DNA of 64,000 nucleotides from Desulfopila sp. IMCC35006. Its GTDB lineage: Bacteria; Desulfobacterota; Desulfobulbia; Desulfobulbales; Desulfocapsaceae. The notes beneath the pieces are model-generated. The model was not told the origin of the DNA and searched no databases. It saw only the letters and a list, made by a program, of their open reading frames with translations. Positions 1 to 7,193 of the stretch are shown here, in pieces. The stretch lies in assembly GCF_005116645.1 (NCBI RefSeq), contig NZ_SWCM01000002.1, forward strand, positions 248,001-312,000. Direction: 5' to 3'. Positions within the stretch are counted from its first letter, which is position 1, and every line of letters starts with the position of its first letter. Both the position numbers and the translations under genes were made by a program.

Positions 1-261
1 AAAAGCGAGGACTCCCGAGATCACAATGCCAATAAGCCCAATCAATTGATTGCGCGAACTCTCACTGACGGGCATAGAAAGAACGACAGCAAGCAGGCCA
101 AGCACCGTGAGCCCGAACATTATAAGCTGGCGCGGAAACATTCGTTCATTGCCGATATCCTGATGTCGCTTTATGATGAACCAATGCGCTGCCGAGAGCG
201 TGCCGCCAACCGCTATGATTGTCCCTAGAAAAGGCACAAATGTGCGTGCTGATTCGAGCAT
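1..261 (-). CDS. MscS-family mechanosensitive channel, N-terminal part (runs off left edge)
   Basis: The 87 visible codons start at an ATG with an AGGAG ribosome site 9 bases upstream (271-275) and stay open to the window edge, so the gene continues outside. The protein shows hydrophobic segments at about residues 8-28, 46-65 and 73-87. A charged loop containing ERMFPRQL follows the first segment and the sequence PVSESSRNQ precedes the third. This order and the wording around the third helix resemble the membrane domain of small-conductance MscS-like channels, which release solutes on hypo-osmotic shock. The pore helix and beta domain lie outside the window, so the family call rests on the N-terminus only. 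Confidence 0.7.
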   Translation of the reverse strand, partial: MLESARTFVPFLGTIIAVGGTLSAAHWFIIKRHQDIGNERMFPRQLIMFGLTVLGLLAVVLSMPVSESSRNQLIGLIGIVISGVLAF

Positions 262-396
262 ATCTGTCGACTCCTGAAGAATTCGTTGCTATCGGCACCG
301 GTGTCAATATTGGGGCCAGCCGCTAAATTGATGGGTCAGAGTTCAATTTTAATTCTGTGTCACCTGAAGATGCTCTTTGGTCATCACCCAGGGCGG

Positions 397-855
397 CTAC
401 CTTCGCCTCCAGCCGCTCCAGACGGGAATCCCGCTCGCATCGCGAAGTGTCAGAACCTTGTCTGCCATCGTCACTTCTGCAGCGATTATGGCGGGTTTGC
501 CCGCAAAATCGATGCGTGAGCCTTTGACTTCGATCTTGTCATTGGGCGCAATATGGACTTCCTGGTTTTCAATATACCAAGCAGGACCGAGATGCACGGA
601 AATCGTCTCCTTATCTGTCTTAACGACCACATGCACGCCACCGTTCATGCCTTGCATCGGGGTGATCTGGTTGACTGATACGACTGCTCCCCTGATCGTT
701 TCGACGGTTTGCGGGTTGTACAGCCTGCCGTAGCTTGTTCCGGGGCCCCAGCCGCCCCCGCCTTTCCCCATCATTTTTTTCTGCGCCAATGCCCCGTCAC
801 CGGAAAAGAGACCAATTGTTGCCATTACTGCAAGTAATATCATCAAATTTTTCAT
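397..855 (-). CDS. exported small OB-fold-like protein of unknown function
   Basis: 152 residues with a clear signal peptide (MKN, then a hydrophobic core to about residue 22, AxA site near ALAQ). The mature part begins with a Lys/Met/Gly-rich linker. It is followed by about 100 residues that look like an all-beta OB-like fold: ETIRGAVVSVNQI, then HVVVKTDKETISVHLGP, then a segment with IEVKGSRI. The start is supported by a GGAGGAG ribosome site just upstream (about 858-868). Such proteins are common in sulfate reducers and are predicted periplasmic. No catalytic motif is visible. The gene stands alone between an MscS-like gene and an acetyltransferase gene, all on the minus strand, and the neighbours do not suggest a role. 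Confidence 0.6.
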   Translation of the reverse strand: MKNLMILLAVMATIGLFSGDGALAQKKMMGKGGGGWGPGTSYGRLYNPQTVETIRGAVVSVNQITPMQGMNGGVHVVVKTDKETISVHLGPAWYIENQEVHIAPNDKIEVKGSRIDFAGKPAIIAAEVTMADKVLTLRDASGIPVWSGWRRR

Positions 856-1045
856 TTGCTCCTCCTTTGGTACAGGTTAAAGAAAAACACGGATACTCAC
901 TTGCCCAACCGTCACATCTGTTCCTTTTACCCTCTCCTTCTCCCTGCACCAGAGTTTCAAGCGGCCTGATGCGCGACTACGATGCCAGGCTTAAGCGGAG
1001 ATCTGCAGTGCGATGGGCAAATGCAGGTCAGACGTGGTGCAATTG

Positions 1046-1546
1046 TCAGCCATTTGCCAGGAACCCTTCATGAAACACAACGGTACCCTTCGGAACCTCG
1101 TCACTGAAAGGTAAAACCAGAAAAAATTGTTGCGGTATTCCCTCATACACCAGGTCCGGAAAATTCATAAAACCGAACCCTTTATAATAGCTCGGATTAC
1201 CAACAAGAGCGCAACCTTGTCCACCCAATCGTTTGAGCCGGGACAAACCATCGTTGACCAGCGCTTTCCCAATGCCTTGCTTCTGATATTCAGGCAGTAC
1301 AGAAACCGGCCCCAGACCATACCAGCCCGTAGTTCCATCTGAAATTATTACAGGTGAAAAGGCGATATGTCCGACAACCCGTCCATCAATTTCGGCGACA
1401 AGAGAGAGAGTCAGCACATCAGCTGCGCGTAATGCACTGACAATGAATTGTTCTGTATGGTTGCTGACAGCAAGGGTTTTGAAAGCAGCGATGGTGACTT
1501 CGGTTATTGCTTCAATATCGGCGCGCGTTTCTTTTCTAATGATCAT
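1046..1546 (-). CDS. GNAT-family N-acetyltransferase
   Basis: 166 residues starting at MIIRKETRAD. The frame is open 61 codons further upstream, but this ATG has a GGAGA site 5-6 bases before it and is where homology-like sequence begins. The acetyl-CoA-binding signature is present as VLPEYQKQGIGKALV (Q/RxxGxG/A), preceded by the beta strand GLGPVSV and followed by GCALVGNPSYYKGFGF, the pattern of YhbS-type acetyltransferases. Substrate is unknown. It is a stand-alone gene followed by about 190 bases without a gene. Confidence 0.85.
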   Translation of the reverse strand: MIIRKETRADIEAITEVTIAAFKTLAVSNHTEQFIVSALRAADVLTLSLVAEIDGRVVGHIAFSPVIISDGTTGWYGLGPVSVLPEYQKQGIGKALVNDGLSRLKRLGGQGCALVGNPSYYKGFGFMNFPDLVYEGIPQQFFLVLPFSDEVPKGTVVFHEGFLANG

Positions 1547-1809
1547 GCGATTCTCCGTTTTATCTGGAGTATTCGGTTCGACTTGTGAGGCGGGCTGAAC
1601 AGCAGCAAAAAGAGTTGGGCGCATTATAAGAGTGTGCTGCGAGTCCGCCACGTACCGCACGCCCCGGAGACAAAATCGCTGCCCGGCGAAAAAATCCCAC
1701 GGTAGACCGACTGCCCCCATAGTGACCAAATATCAATTACTTACAACAAAAATAAGTATACCACGAGTCACGCAGAAGTAAATCTATTTGACACCCCCTT
1801 CTGGCAACG

Positions 1810-2046
1810 TCATCTGAATTGTCCTGATCGCCAGAAAAGAGCGGTATACCTATTGCGAGGCAGCAAAAGCCTATGTCCATTGGCGCACCAATTTGTTTGG
1901 TTTGGGAAGGCGCTGGCGGCTGCTGCCTTTTCGAAATCCTCCGGTTTTAACAGGGCACCTGCATCAGAGCCTGACGATTTCCACAACCCGGTATGTAATT
2001 CTCTCCTGGCCTGCAATGAAATATTGATAAGATGATACTTTTTCAT
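1810..2046 (-). CDS. possible small hypothetical protein (weak)
   Basis: A 78-codon frame (MKKYHLIN...) lies in the otherwise empty stretch between the acetyltransferase gene and the palindromic element. It has no good ribosome site and no recognised family. Its upstream in-frame extension runs into the mobile element and is certainly not coding. It may be a gene remnant. The remaining bases from 1547 to 1809 show only an AT-rich stretch and no gene. Confidence 0.15.
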   Translation of the reverse strand: MKKYHLINISLQARRELHTGLWKSSGSDAGALLKPEDFEKAAAASAFPNQTNWCANGHRLLLPRNRYTALFWRSGQFR

Positions 2047-2195
2047 CTCATTATTTTTTGTGATTACCACAAAGTTCAGCTTGGAAGGTCCAGAGGGCCA
2101 TGAGGTGCCCTTTGCACGGGACGCCATGAACCCATCCCTGGGGGCTTGACCGCAGCCATCCAGGCTGCGGAACACCCGTGCAAAGGGCACCTCAT

Positions 2196-2387
2196 ATTCC
2201 CATATCTGATTACCCCTCAAGCTCAGCTTGTCGAAATGGAAGGGTGTGGGCTGTTTGTTTTACGGGTCTCTGCAGCCAAGGATGGCTGCAGCGAAGCCCC
2301 CAGGGATGGGTTTACGGCGTCCCGGGAAACGAACAGCCCACACCCTGTTTCAGTAGCTGAACTTGAGGGGTAATCAGATTCCCATAT
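2196..2387. repeat. 10-bp target-site duplication flanking the family B insertion
   Basis: ATTCCCATAT occurs at 2196-2205 and again at 2378-2387, directly abutting both ends of the family B element. The sister family A copy has a single corresponding stretch (ATCCCCATAT followed by AGCTGAGG), so the second copy was made by the insertion. Confidence 0.85.
2206..2377 (+). mobile_element. miniature palindromic element, family B, inserted inside family A copy 1
   Basis: 172 bases with perfect 16-base terminal inverted repeats (CTGATTACCCCTCAAG and complement). Internal arms (GGGTGTGGGCTGTT and complement) differ from those of family A, but the central core is clearly related: both contain CCCCCAGGGATGGGTTTA followed by GGCGTC. 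The element is flanked by a direct 10-base repeat ATTCCCATAT. The uninterrupted family A copy at 53754-53923 supplies the empty site. It is non-coding and must be moved by an enzyme encoded elsewhere. Confidence 0.85.
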
Positions 2388-2426
2388 AGCTGAGGTTTAG
2401 TGGTAATCACATTTTTATATAAAATT

Positions 2427-2475
2427 CTGACTCCCCTAATATTCAGCTACTGAACCAGGGTGTGCGCTGTTCAGC
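2427..2475 (-). repeat. degenerate end fragment of a family B element
   Basis: About 49 bases match the right end of the family B element read on the other strand: CTGA-TCCCCT, then TTCAGCTACTGAA, CAGGGTGTG and GCTGTTC, with several mismatches. It begins 16 bases after the end of family A copy 1. The rest of this copy is not recognisable, so it is a decayed remnant. Confidence 0.65.
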
Positions 2476-2636
2476 GATACATTACCAGAGAAGAAGAGTT
2501 TTATGCAATAAACGAAGGCGGGCCTACTAATTATGGCGATTAGTGTGAATGAATTGACAGGATTGACGCTAAAGAGGCTCCCCCGCCAAGCAGAGGGATA
2601 AAAGCGGAAGTGTCTGTTAATTATTCTGACAGACAA

Positions 2637-2870
2637 TCAAATTTTGCTTCTCTCTGCGTCTATAATCTCAATGAGTGCTTTTTTTGCTCTATCGAGCATC
2701 CAGTTGACATTCGGTCCATCGGCTATTGAAGAGGCAAAAAACTCCCGGCCATCCTTGTACGTACCGATGATAACTACGTCCCTGAGCTCACCGATTGCCG
2801 CCTCGAGCACATCGTCGACTGGAATATCCGAGCACGTCAGTCCAGGCACGATTAAAAATCTGTTACGCAT
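2637..2870 (-). CDS. small hypothetical protein
   Basis: 77 residues, starting MRNRFLIVPG, with a purine-rich ribosome site (GAGGGAAGAG) upstream of the ATG. The sequence is soluble and mixed alpha/beta: an N-terminal strand, DVLEAAIGELRDVVIIGTYKDG, and a C-terminal helix WMLDRAKKALIEIIDAE. No family is recognised. It sits between the palindromic elements and a divergent PAS gene, and its composition is like that of ordinary genes in the window. The 280 bases between it and the next gene hold no other frame. Confidence 0.55.
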   Translation of the reverse strand: MRNRFLIVPGLTCSDIPVDDVLEAAIGELRDVVIIGTYKDGREFFASSIADGPNVNWMLDRAKKALIEIIDAERSKI

Positions 2871-3151
2871 TGCTCTTCCCTCTTCGGGTCTATGGAGAAA
2901 AAAACGGGTTCAAATAACTCTTGTCCTATCTCGGAAATGCATTATTCTGGTCCTGAAATAGTAACGATAAATCTGACACATAGTTACGTTTATCCTTGAA
3001 ATAATTATTGAGCGCAGGTCGAAACAGCTAATAGCTGCTCGATGGATCTTTTTGTTGTAACCTTTTCCGGGGTAAAACGTTTATTTTATAGAGTCAGACT
3101 TCTGGTGGGATTGTCAGGTCAACACCATCTATTCTAGCAAGAGGAAGACGC

Positions 3152-3769
3152 ATGTCCAGATCCTTACTATCAAGTGGAAATCCAGTAGCTGGTCTGTCGA
3201 AACTCAAGATTGATAACCTGCATCACCATATAGGGGGAGTGATTATTGACAGGCTTCCAGCTTTTCTCTATTTGCTTGCCCAGGACTATACGCTCCAGTA
3301 TGCAAACGGATATTTTCACCGTCAGTTTGGCAGCTCAGATGCATCAACTCCCTGCTACGCAGCGATGCGTGGCCGCACGTCTCCCTGCAAAGACTGTCCG
3401 GCACAAACAGTTTTTAAAGAACAGAACGAACAGGTATGGATATGGCGGGACAAGCTGCGCGGACAGCTTTACGAAGTACATGATTATCCCTATCCGATTG
3501 AAAAAGACAAAATTCTGGTCCTTGGACTGGGGATAAATATTAGCGGACAAAGAAAATCGAGGAAAATACAGGAAACAGTTGAGAGTTGTCACGATGTCTT
3601 ACACATTTGCTCTCACTGCAAAAATATCACTGAAGAAAAGAACAAAGGAGAATGGAAACCCGTTGAAACCTACCTCGAAAAGCACAACGGCGTACAGTGT
3701 TCCCAAGGTATTTGCCCTGAATGCCTGGTAAAGTATTACCCAAACGCGGCAAAGAAAATTCTACGGTAG
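3152..3769 (+). CDS. PAS-domain protein with two cysteine-rich motifs
   Basis: 205 residues. A PAS-like domain spans about 30-130 (LPAFLYLLAQDYTLQYANGYF is the usual PAS entry). A cysteine motif CY followed by PCKDCP lies at about 79-94, and the strand IWRDKLRGQLYEVHDYPY follows. After a linker comes a compact C-terminal module with paired cysteines (ICSHCKNI and ICPEC) and W-PVE-YLEKH between them. This module is frequent at the C-termini of PAS and receiver proteins in Desulfobacterota and could bind zinc or an iron-sulfur cluster. There is no kinase or output domain, so it is probably a small sensor or adaptor. Start ATG at 3152 follows a GAGGAAG site. Confidence 0.7.
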   Translation: MSRSLLSSGNPVAGLSKLKIDNLHHHIGGVIIDRLPAFLYLLAQDYTLQYANGYFHRQFGSSDASTPCYAAMRGRTSPCKDCPAQTVFKEQNEQVWIWRDKLRGQLYEVHDYPYPIEKDKILVLGLGINISGQRKSRKIQETVESCHDVLHICSHCKNITEEKNKGEWKPVETYLEKHNGVQCSQGICPECLVKYYPNAAKKILR

Positions 3770-3780
3770 AGAGTTGCTTG

Positions 3781-4350
3781 TCAGGCTTGCTTATCCACTT
3801 TTAAAATTGAATTTTCCCCGCCGAAATCATCGTTTTCCCGCGTGGGTTGTGTCGGGTCGGCGATTCTCCTGGAACCGTCAAGGATATAGGCAAAACGGTA
3901 TTCTCCTGAAGAAAGCTGGACGTTCAGCTCCCAGTATCCGGTCGTTCCAATCTGGTGCATCGCCACTCGCTGCCATCCATTAAATGTTCCGGTCAGTTCA
4001 ACTCGACTCGCAGCCGGTTCATAAATCACAAATCTGTTAACCGCAGCTAATTGACTGGTTGAAACGGGCCTTAGCGCAAATAAAACCAGGGTTGCAAAAG
4101 CGAATCCAGCGCCAGCATACACTAAAGGGTGAAAAACTTTCCCGAGCCACTTTTTCAGGTCAAAGCGTACACGCGTTTCTACCGGAATCATGAATTTTTC
4201 CGGTATGGTACGCACCTGTTTTTCCTGCACCAGAAGATCAACGGTCTGTTGATAAAAATCCTGTTCCGAGTGAATTTTCTCGATAAACCGGACCTTTTCC
4301 TCGAGATCGAGTTCGTTGTCGATATACATACTGCCAAGATAGTCCATCAT
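3781..4350 (-). CDS. membrane anti-sigma-like protein with periplasmic glycogen-binding-type (CBM48/E-set) domain
   Basis: 189 residues. The N-terminus (1-60) is a short acidic helical segment with the look of an anti-sigma factor that lacks the zinc HxxxCxxC motif. One transmembrane helix spans about 76-94. The C-terminal 85 residues (FVIYEPAASRVELTGTFNGW, then GYWELNVQL, GEYRFAYILDG) form the beta-sandwich E-set/CBM48 fold found in AMPK-beta and branching enzymes. The start codon overlaps the end of the upstream sigma factor gene by four bases (ATGA), so the two are translationally coupled. The likely role is to hold the sigma factor at the membrane until a carbohydrate or envelope signal is sensed. 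The ligand is unknown. Confidence 0.75.
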   Translation of the reverse strand: MMDYLGSMYIDNELDLEEKVRFIEKIHSEQDFYQQTVDLLVQEKQVRTIPEKFMIPVETRVRFDLKKWLGKVFHPLVYAGAGFAFATLVLFALRPVSTSQLAAVNRFVIYEPAASRVELTGTFNGWQRVAMHQIGTTGYWELNVQLSSGEYRFAYILDGSRRIADPTQPTRENDDFGGENSILKVDKQA

Positions 4351-4826
4351 GTACCTCCATTGCTCAATATTTCCTTGAGCCTGAGCCGGGCCCGGTGCAC
4401 TTTCACTTTTACGTTTGTCTCACTGATGCCCAGAATGCGGCCGATTTCGGCATAGGTCAGGTCTGCTCCGGAGAGCAGCGAAATCAATTCGCGATCGATA
4501 ACCGACAGTTGCTGTATTGCCGCCATCACCCTGTCATATGACTGCCGGTCATCGAGTTGCTGTTCGGGATTGTTATTCTGGTCGGCATAGCCATCAGGAT
4601 TCAATTGATCGACTTTCACCTTCCGGAAAGTATCCATGGCCGCATTTCTGGCGATGGTGTACAGCAGGGAGCGACTTCTTTCGCCGATGTCACTATAACG
4701 CTGCAGATAGCGGCTGAAGCTCTCCTGTACCAGATCGCAGGACAGATGGTAATCTCCAGTCATTCTGAGTAAATAAGCGAAAAGACCGTCTTTGCTTCTT
4801 GTATAGAAAACATCGTATTTTTCCAT
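4347..4826 (-). CDS. ECF-type RNA polymerase sigma factor
   Basis: About 159 residues with region 2 (AYLLRMTGDYHLSCDLVQESFSRYL, then a segment with LLYTIARNAAMD) and region 4 (LSVIDRELISLL, then TYAEIGRILGISETNVKVKVHRAR, a typical sigma helix-turn-helix). The ATG at 4826 lacks a clear ribosome site. A TTG five codons upstream (4841) has a weak one, so the start is uncertain. The gene is coupled to the CBM48 anti-sigma-like gene, and an exported Gly/Ser-rich protein gene lies next to the pair on the same strand. Together these resemble an envelope-stress or exopolymer-responsive unit. Confidence 0.85.
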   Translation of the reverse strand: MEKYDVFYTRSKDGLFAYLLRMTGDYHLSCDLVQESFSRYLQRYSDIGERSRSLLYTIARNAAMDTFRKVKVDQLNPDGYADQNNNPEQQLDDRQSYDRVMAAIQQLSVIDRELISLLSGADLTYAEIGRILGISETNVKVKVHRARLRLKEILSNGGT

Positions 4827-5017
4827 AGGAAGTTGTTGCAAAGAATACCCTGTCCCGGATATCTTTATCCCCCTCTACATATTTTTTTTTGCAGTTCCCG
4901 CCTGATCGTTTAAAACATGGAAAAACTGGCAGGATACGCGCACCGGGTGGATGGGGTACTACCAAACCAAACGGTGCTACATATGGCTAGGCAAAAGTGC
5001 ACCGGTTGAATCTGCTC

Positions 5018-5926
5018 TTACCCCCTGCCGCCACCGCCGCCACCGCTGCCACCGCTGCCGCCACCGCTGCCGCCACCAGAACCGCCACCGGAACCGCCGC
5101 CACTGCCGCCACTGCCACCGGAACCGCCGCCATTGCCGCCAGAACCGCCGCCGTTTGACCCCCCGCCGCCGGACCCTTTACTGCCCGGGGTACCGGCGCC
5201 TTTCCCGATAGATCCGGCATACTGGTGCGCCAATTGTCTGGCTGACGTATGTTGGGCTTCCCGGGAAAATCGAGACCGCAACTGTTCCATGTTCCGCGCA
5301 GTATATCGTTGTTGCAAAGCCTGGCATACGGTATCTGAAGTGTCCGTCGATCTGGCACCCAACCGCATCATTGACCGGACGGTCAGCAGTGTCTGCAATG
5401 ACAGATCGTCAGTCTGCATTCTATTTTGCTGGCGGGTCTGGAGCCGTAAACGAGCCATTATCGTGTCCATTTCCCGAGGTGCCATCCCTGCGGCCAGGCT
5501 GTCAACAATCGCTTCTGCGATGGACCTGTTGATTTTCTTGTCTCCTGACACCGATCTGGCCTCTCGGTAAGCATAACTATAACGATTGCGTACCGCCTCC
5601 ATGGCCGCGACCACCTGCTCCTGCGGAACCTGTTTTGCCAGACCTTCCATGGCCTTATTCATGACCGGTTCTGTCGGCAGGTTTTCCCTGGCAGCATTGA
5701 GGACGGTCTGCTGGGCACGGACGATGTTTTGTTCCTGGTATTTATTCTGATGCATCAGGGACAACATTTTTTGTGCCTGCTCTTCCGGTACACCCAGGCC
5801 ACTCATTTCCCGGGTGAGTTCGCGGACGTTATTCTGCTCCTGCTGCGTCAAGGTCTGAGACTGGACAGCATGAGCCCATATGGACATGACAAAGACAGCA
5901 ATAATACATAGACGCGTAGTTTTCAT
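5018..5926 (-). CDS. exported helical protein with long Gly/Ser C-terminal tail
   Basis: 302 residues starting at MKTTRLC, chosen because GGGAGG lies 5 bases upstream. The frame can be opened two codons earlier only with GTG. A signal peptide ends near HAVQSQ (about 23). Residues 25-240 are mostly helical and polar, rich in Gln, Arg and Met, with no known domain. The last 55 residues are almost pure Gly/Ser (GGGSGGGS-type repeats) ending GGRG. The protein should be periplasmic or surface exposed. Its place beside the sigma/anti-sigma pair suggests it is a target of that pair. Function is unknown. Confidence 0.65.
   Translation of the reverse strand: MKTTRLCIIAVFVMSIWAHAVQSQTLTQQEQNNVRELTREMSGLGVPEEQAQKMLSLMHQNKYQEQNIVRAQQTVLNAARENLPTEPVMNKAMEGLAKQVPQEQVVAAMEAVRNRYSYAYREARSVSGDKKINRSIAEAIVDSLAAGMAPREMDTIMARLRLQTRQQNRMQTDDLSLQTLLTVRSMMRLGARSTDTSDTVCQALQQRYTARNMEQLRSRFSREAQHTSARQLAHQYAGSIGKGAGTPGSKGSGGGGSNGGGSGGNGGGSGGSGGSGGGSGGGSGGGSGGGSGGSGGGGGGRG
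5021..5165 (-). repeat. imperfect 6-12-bp tandem repeat encoding the Gly/Ser tail
   Basis: Repeated CCGCCACCGCTG-type units on the plus strand correspond to Gly-Gly-Ser-Gly codons of the preceding gene on the minus strand. The tract is in frame and GC-rich. Copy number could change by slipped-strand mispairing, lengthening or shortening the tail. Confidence 0.75.
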
Positions 5927-6117
5927 ATGCACCTCCCTTGGGCAGATTAGTTTTATCAGTATAACGCCCGATGGATTGAGAGGTTACAATATTGTTGAAA
6001 AAACACTGTTTTCCAGGTCAATTTCGTTCTTTGCCTCATGGGACAGGCGGGGAGGACTATCCTGATACAAATACAATCCGGTGGATTGGCGACGCCAATG
6101 TACCGCCCATCGGCCCT

Positions 6118-6555
6118 TTATTCCACAACCCTGATTTCTACGGTTGTCACTCCTCTGCTGATATTTTCAATTTTTGCAAATGCCGCCCGGCTAAGATCAA
6201 TAATTCTCCCTTTAATGAATGGACCCCGGTCATTTATTGTTACCTGGACGGATTTACCGTTACCTACGTTTTTGACGACGACACTGGTGCCGAAGGGCAG
6301 GGTCCTATGCGCCGCTGTCATTAAATTGTTGTTGAAGATCTCCCCGCTTGCAGTTGGTCTGTTCTGATGCTTTTTGGCGTAACAAGAAGCTATTCCCGTC
6401 TTTTCATAGGTAAACGGCCCTGGCTGCAGAGTCGGCCTCTGGAGGCTGCCGCACCCATTAAGCGACAATAGAAACACTATTACGAGGGGATAAACACAGC
6501 TCAGGCGTAAAGAAGAGAACCCGAAGGGTGGCATCTGCGTAGCTGGAAATTTCAC
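6118..6555 (-). CDS. rlpA: RlpA-like lipoprotein (septal ring lytic transglycosylase family)
   Basis: 145 residues read from a GTG start with an AGGA site 7 bases upstream. A hydrophobic segment at about 20-34 leads to a lipobox LNGC (Cys35), so the protein is a lipoprotein. From about 50 on there is the double-psi beta-barrel of RlpA: GIASCYAKKHQNRPTASGE, then LMTAAHRTLPFGT, then VTINDRGPF and IIDLSRAAF, including the conserved Asp/Arg of NDRGP. There is no SPOR domain, so it is a short form. RlpA proteins cleave or bind denuded peptidoglycan glycans. The gene stands alone. Confidence 0.9.
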   Translation of the reverse strand: MKFPATQMPPFGFSSLRLSCVYPLVIVFLLSLNGCGSLQRPTLQPGPFTYEKTGIASCYAKKHQNRPTASGEIFNNNLMTAAHRTLPFGTSVVVKNVGNGKSVQVTINDRGPFIKGRIIDLSRAAFAKIENISRGVTTVEIRVVE

Positions 6556-6806
6556 AAGTATTCCTGCAAATAAAATGGGAGATCAGTCCGACAGGTGCCG
6601 GGGAAGAGTCATGCCGCCTGAAAAATCATTGCAAATCGTTGGCTGATTCTACACCATCTTTGAAAAAAGTTTTAGGGGTAAATAGTGACATGATGCGCCA
6701 GCGATGGATTGTCGGCAAGACGGTGACGGGGAGGTTCAATCAAGGTTATATTCCTGTCGGCAAAGGTCTGACGACAAGGAGTCTTATCACGGGGATATCG
6801 GTCTTA

Positions 6807-7193
6807 TCAGTAGTCTTTGGCAGCGGCTTTTTCCTTGGCCAGCACAATTTTTTCCAGCAGTTCATCAAAATCGACAGGTTTCAGGCAATAGTCGAAAGCA
6901 CCCTTCTTCATGCCGTTGATTCCAACATTAAGCGAGGCATGACCGGTAAGAATAATGACTTCAAGATCAGGCTGCACCTTTTTCATTTCAGCCATGCATT
7001 CGATACCGTCGAGCCCGGGCATACTGACATCCATAACCACCACATCGAAACAGCCCTGGCCCAGCAAATCAAGGCCCTCCAGGCAACTGCCGGCGGTCTC
7101 GAAATCAATTTTTCGTCTCTGAAAAAATTTAGCCATAATTTCACGAAAATTCAGCTCGTCGTCCACCAGCATAATTTTGCATTTCCTATCCAT
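6807..7193 (-). CDS. single-domain response regulator (receiver only)
   Basis: 128 residues forming one complete receiver. The acidic pair is at DDE (11-13), the phosphoacceptor is Asp55 in VVMDVSMPG, the Thr switch is in ILTGHAS and the conserved Lys is at about 105 in CLKPVD. No output domain is present. The start overlaps the end of the PEP-synthase-like gene by 8 bases, so it is the last gene of a long minus-strand operon (kinase, receiver, TauE, membrane protein, PEP-synthase-like, receiver). Its partner may be the kinase at 12466-14121. Confidence 0.9.
   Translation of the reverse strand: MDRKCKIMLVDDELNFREIMAKFFQRRKIDFETAGSCLEGLDLLGQGCFDVVVMDVSMPGLDGIECMAEMKKVQPDLEVIILTGHASLNVGINGMKKGAFDYCLKPVDFDELLEKIVLAKEKAAAKDY

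Larger units (their letters stand above)
2060..2410 (+). mobile_element. miniature palindromic element, family A copy 1, interrupted by another element
   Basis: Terminal inverted repeats GTGATTACCAC and GTGGTAATCAC bound an element of about 169 bases once the insertion at 2206-2377 and one target duplicate are removed. Inside are 15-base inverted arms (TGCCCTTTGCACGGG and its complement) around a core of about 55 bases that itself contains a stem (CCGCAGCC/GGCTGCGG). Near-identical copies lie at 53754-53923 and 57547-57715. The element carries no gene and resembles a MITE or large REP-type sequence mobilised in trans. Open frames across it are spurious. Confidence 0.85.

Noticed and set aside
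2146-2373. short frames across the palindromic elements
   Set aside because: They translate terminal repeats and stems. The same peptides recur wherever the element occurs in that phase, so they are not genes.
5021-5165. possible CRISPR array
   Set aside because: The repeats are 6-12 bp, contiguous, without spacers, and encode a Gly/Ser tail in frame.
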